From assembly GCA_964438735.1 (NCBI GenBank), contig CAYTLW010000098.1, positions 1-28,997 of the forward strand: 28,997 nt of DNA, read 5' to 3'. This document shows, piece by piece, positions 25,967-28,997 of the stretch. The first letter of the stretch is position 1. Each line of letters starts with the position of its first letter. Below the pieces are notes generated by a model. It was not told where the DNA came from and searched no databases. It saw only the letters and a list, made by a program, of their open reading frames with translations. Source of the DNA: CAYTLW01 sp964438735. Lineage in GTDB: Bacteria > Myxococcota_A > UBA9042. The translations under genes were made by a program, and so were the position numbers.

Positions 25967-28093
25967 ATGAGCGAGCACACCACCAGCAACGACGCCGTCG
26001 GACTGGACTTCGACAGCGAGGCGGGCGTCGCCACCCTGACCCTGCAGATGGCCGGACGGGCCAACAAGATCGACGACGCGTTCGGCGAGGGACTGACCGA
26101 GGGGCTCGCCTGGGCCAAGGAGCAGGAGGGCCTGAACGGCATCCTGATCGCCAGCGCCCACAAGGATTGGTGCGTTGGGGCCGACATCGATGGCCTCTAC
26201 AATCAGCGGGATACGGCCGCCATGGTCGAACATGTGCAGGGGTTGCAGCAGCTGTACCGCAGCATCGAGACCTGTGGCGTGCCTGTGGTCGCCCTGCTGA
26301 CCGGCTCCGCCCTGGGCGGCGGTTATGAGCTGGCCATGGCCTGCCATCGACGCATCGCCCTGGACAGTGCGCGCGTGCAGGTGGGCCTGCCGGAGGTGAG
26401 CCTGGGCGTCATGCCCGGCGCCGGCGGCACCCAGCGATTGCCGCGCATGATCGGCGCCCAGGCGGCCCTGCAGATCATCCTCCAGGGACGCACGCTGCGG
26501 GCGCCGAAAGCGCTCAAACAGGGGCTTGTGGACGAGCTGGGTAGCGACGCCGAGGAGATGCGTGCCAAGGCGCTGGCCTGGATCGCCGCCAACCCCAAGG
26601 CCCGCCAGCCCTGGGATAAGAAGGGATTCCGGGTCAAGCCGACCCCTGGCGGTGAAGACGCTCGCAACCTCTACATGGTCTCCGCCGCCATGCTCTACAA
26701 GAAGACCGCCGGCGTCTTCGAGGGCCCCAACACCGCGCTGAGCGTGGTCCAGCAGGGCCTGCGCCTGACCTTCGACAGGGCCCTGGAGTTGGAGACGCGC
26801 GCCTTCGCTCGCCTGGCCTGCGGCGACCAGGCCAAGGACATGATCCGGACCATCTGGTACCACCGCACGGCCGCCGCAAAGCACCAGGGATTGCCGTCTG
26901 TGGAGGACGCTGGCATCGCCAAGGTGGGCATCCTCGGCGCCGGCATGATGGGCGCCGGGCTGGCCTTCGTCAGCGCGCAGAAAGGCTACGAGGTCGTGCT
27001 CAAGGACATCCACCAGGAGGCCCTGGACGCTGCCATGAAGCACTGCCAGGAGCAGGGGGCCCGGCTGCGGCACCTGTCCGAGGCCGCGCAGGGCGAGATC
27101 CTCGGCCGCATTCAGTACACCCTGGCCGACGCCGACCTGGCGGGTTGCGACCTGGTCATCGAAGCCGTGGTCGAAAACACCGCGGTCAAGCACCAGGTCA
27201 CCCGCGCCATCGAGCCGCTGATGGCCGAAGGCGGCATCTGGGCGTCCAACACCTCGGCGATCCCCATCACCGACCTGGCCGAGGCTTCGGCACAGCCCGA
27301 CCGCTTCATCGGGCTGCACTTCTTCTCACCGGTGGAGAAGATGCAGCTGCTCGAGATCGTCATGGGTGAGCAGACCAGCGAAGATACTCTGGCCCGCTGC
27401 CTGAACTACTGTAAGCGCATCGGCAAGCTGCCCATCGTGGTCAACGACGGCTACGGCTTCTTCACCAGCCGGGTCTTCTCCGCCTACATCCTCGAGGGCG
27501 CCCAGCTGGTCGCCGAGGGCCACAATCCCGTCCTGGTCGATCGGGCCGCGCGCCTGGCGGGCATGGTGGTCGGTCCCCTGCAAGTATTTGACGAGGTGAC
27601 GTTGTCGCTGGGCAAACACGCGCTGGAGCAGGCCGAACAATACCTGGGCCCCGTCGATCTGCCCGGTGTGGCGCTGGTGCGGCGCATGGTCGACGAGCTC
27701 GATCGCCCCGGCAAGGCGGCCGGGCGGGGCTTCTACGACTACGGCGACGATGGCCGGCGCATCTGGCCCGGTCTGCGCGAGCTGGCCTCCGGGGTGCCGG
27801 ACGAGACCGGTGTGGCCATCCTGGCCGGGCGTCTCATGTTGGTGCAGTGCGCCGAGGTGGCCCGGGCCATGGACGAGGGCATCCTTCGCCAGCGCCGCGA
27901 CGCCGAGGTAGGTGCCGTCTTCGGCATCGGTTTTGCGCCCGGCAGCGGCGGGCCGCTCTCGCTGCTCGATCGCATCGGACTGTCAGCCGCCGTGGCCGCC
28001 ATGGACTCGCTGGCCGAGCGATATGGTGAGCGCTATCGACCAGCCGCCGGACTGCGCGCGATGGCGGAAAAGGGCGAGCCGTATTGGGATTGA
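25967..28093 (+). CDS. fadJ: Bifunctional enoyl-CoA hydratase / 3-hydroxyacyl-CoA dehydrogenase (FadJ/FadB type)
   Basis: A 708-residue protein of full FadB/FadJ length. The ATG at 25967, with AGAGGA just upstream, is chosen over the frame-extending ATG at 25889 that lies inside the thiolase gene. The N-terminal crotonase domain has WCVGADIDGL (oxyanion region), GGGYELA with Glu121 and LPEVSLGVMPGAGGTQRLPR with Glu143, the two catalytic glutamates. The NAD-binding fold starts at VGILGAGMMGAG (324-331). The dehydrogenase His451 is in GLHFFSPVEKMQLLEIV, and a C-terminal dehydrogenase domain with GRGFYDYGDDG completes it. It converts trans-2-enoyl-CoA through (S)-3-hydroxyacyl-CoA to 3-ketoacyl-CoA, the substrate of the upstream thiolase. 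FadB versus FadJ identity is not certain. Confidence 0.94.
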   Translation: MSEHTTSNDAVGLDFDSEAGVATLTLQMAGRANKIDDAFGEGLTEGLAWAKEQEGLNGILIASAHKDWCVGADIDGLYNQRDTAAMVEHVQGLQQLYRSIETCGVPVVALLTGSALGGGYELAMACHRRIALDSARVQVGLPEVSLGVMPGAGGTQRLPRMIGAQAALQIILQGRTLRAPKALKQGLVDELGSDAEEMRAKALAWIAANPKARQPWDKKGFRVKPTPGGEDARNLYMVSAAMLYKKTAGVFEGPNTALSVVQQGLRLTFDRALELETRAFARLACGDQAKDMIRTIWYHRTAAAKHQGLPSVEDAGIAKVGILGAGMMGAGLAFVSAQKGYEVVLKDIHQEALDAAMKHCQEQGARLRHLSEAAQGEILGRIQYTLADADLAGCDLVIEAVVENTAVKHQVTRAIEPLMAEGGIWASNTSAIPITDLAEASAQPDRFIGLHFFSPVEKMQLLEIVMGEQTSEDTLARCLNYCKRIGKLPIVVNDGYGFFTSRVFSAYILEGAQLVAEGHNPVLVDRAARLAGMVVGPLQVFDEVTLSLGKHALEQAEQYLGPVDLPGVALVRRMVDELDRPGKAAGRGFYDYGDDGRRIWPGLRELASGVPDETGVAILAGRLMLVQCAEVARAMDEGILRQRRDAEVGAVFGIGFAPGSGGPLSLLDRIGLSAAVAAMDSLAERYGERYRPAAGLRAMAEKGEPYWD

Positions 28094-28190
28094 GCGCACG
28101 CCGTTGTGTTCGTACCCCAACCGGGGCACGCTCGCAGTGCATCCGGCACGGCCCGACGGAACGACCAGGATGATTCAACGGCGACGAACC

Positions 28191-28997
28191 ATGAAGCTGC
28201 CCACCTCCATCTTGATGACAACAGCGCTTGCGACGACGGCCATCCTGAGCTGCAGCGGCATGTCGAGGGTGGACCTCGAACCCCTGCAGAAGACCGAGAT
28301 CGAGCGCTCGTGCACCGAAGGCGAGCTGGACTTCCGGCTGCTGGAGTCCGGCGTGCCGACCAGCGATGCCGAGGTGGCCGGATTCGCCCAGTGTGTACCG
28401 GTGGCTTTCTGCCTGGCACCACGCGCCGCGGTCGGCAAGCACCATCCCCACCGAAACCTGCTGGTCTTCTTCCTGTTGCAGACCACCCGTTACGCCTGGA
28501 AGGTCAGCCATCCCGGCGCCCACGCCGCCGCTCGAATCGGCGAGGACCGCCAGCTGCAGGTCAAATTGGGCAGCTGGTACCCTGAAAACCAGCACCAGGC
28601 CGGCAGCGCCTACGCCGCGACCTTCTACCAGCAGCCGCCCGGCTCCCGCCTGCGCTCGACCATGGTCACCGAACCGCCGCGCATCGGGCACACGCGCTCC
28701 CGCCCCGTGCCCCAGCCGACCACGTTGAGCAAGGCCGAAGCGAGGGTGCCGCTGCGGGTCGACGTGGAGGTCCGCGTGGCGCACGCACCGTCCAGCGGCC
28801 GCGGCGCCGAACTCTTTGACTTCCAGGGCCGACTCAAACGGGTCACCGACCGACCCAAAGCCATGCGTCAACTGCGTTCGGGCATGTGCCGCTTCTCGGT
28901 CGAGGTGGACGGTGCCCGCACGGTCCTGCTGGCGCGTCCCGAAGACAAGCCGACGCCACCGCCAGCGGAGGACGCCGCTCCGGCAGCGCCTGGCGCG
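28191..28997 (+). CDS. Unrecognised lipoprotein (partial, 3' end outside window)
   Basis: An open frame of 269 codons runs from ATG 28191 to the right edge without a stop. It begins MKLPTSILMTTALATTAILSC, a lipoprotein signal with the lipobox cysteine at residue 21. An in-frame ATG at 28170 would add MIQRRRT and a more basic n-region; neither start has a strong ribosome site. After a few residues comes a region with several cysteines (ERSCTEGELDF, AQCVPVAFC), then a mixed domain with many Arg and Pro, MCRFSVEVDGARTVLL, and a Pro/Ala-rich stretch at the edge that looks like a linker. I recognise no family. It lies about 100 bases downstream of the beta-oxidation operon on the same strand, but its content suggests separate function. 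Confidence 0.65.
   Translation, partial: MKLPTSILMTTALATTAILSCSGMSRVDLEPLQKTEIERSCTEGELDFRLLESGVPTSDAEVAGFAQCVPVAFCLAPRAAVGKHHPHRNLLVFFLLQTTRYAWKVSHPGAHAAARIGEDRQLQVKLGSWYPENQHQAGSAYAATFYQQPPGSRLRSTMVTEPPRIGHTRSRPVPQPTTLSKAEARVPLRVDVEVRVAHAPSSGRGAELFDFQGRLKRVTDRPKAMRQLRSGMCRFSVEVDGARTVLLARPEDKPTPPPAEDAAPAAPGA

Overview
This window reads as chromosome of a very GC-rich, Gram-negative, complex-surface bacterium, most likely Myxococcota or a related former deltaproteobacterium. That assignment is an inference from three things: the strong GC bias (long shadow reading frames oppose almost every gene); the density of large secreted lipoproteins with Asp/Gly/Thr-rich linkers; and family combinations typical of that group (choice-of-anchor L domains, Cys-rich repeats joined to a SUMF1 domain, giant beta-helix lipoproteins). 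No rRNA, tRNA, transposase, phage gene or CRISPR array was recognised.

Layout. (1) 1-3779, minus strand: the start of a repeat-linker lipoprotein cut by the window edge, a YfbK-like vWA plus choice-of-anchor L lipoprotein, and a DUF2461 gene interrupted by a 100-N assembly gap. (2) 3937-8270, plus strand: an unrecognised 1100-residue protein with a very long 13-residue-repeat Ala/Glu/Arg helix, one membrane segment and a six-cysteine C-terminal domain, abutting a GH113-like lipoprotein gene that carries a one-base frameshift. (3) 8290-15101: HrpB helicase (minus), a PhaJ-type hydratase (plus), a Cys-rich/SUMF1 lipoprotein (minus) and an Old Yellow Enzyme (plus). (4) 15107-24601, all minus: in transcription order a beta-helix lipoprotein, an SGNH hydrolase lipoprotein, a REC-TPR-histidine kinase, a REC-PAS-GGDEF-EAL protein and a DMT-family transporter. 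(5) 24724-28093, plus: a two-gene fatty-acid beta-oxidation operon (thiolase, then FadB/FadJ-type bifunctional protein) with a perfect inverted repeat in its promoter region. (6) 28191 to the right edge: the start of a further unrecognised lipoprotein.

How the genes work together. The kinase and the GGDEF-EAL regulator overlap by four bases (ATGA) and are very probably a cognate two-component pair that sets cyclic-di-GMP level. The PhaJ-type hydratase, thiolase and FadJ-type protein all act on acyl-CoA. Seven predicted lipoproteins lie within 29 kb, which points to heavy investment in the outer surface or periplasm. Two features need care: the assembly gap near 3.7 kb and the single-base frameshift near 7.96 kb, which may be an assembly error rather than a real mutation.

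The least explained items are the 1100-residue helix protein, the vWA/anchor-L lipoprotein, and the beta-helix plus SGNH lipoprotein pair. I do not see a cluster that amounts to a clearly new defence or biosynthetic system.
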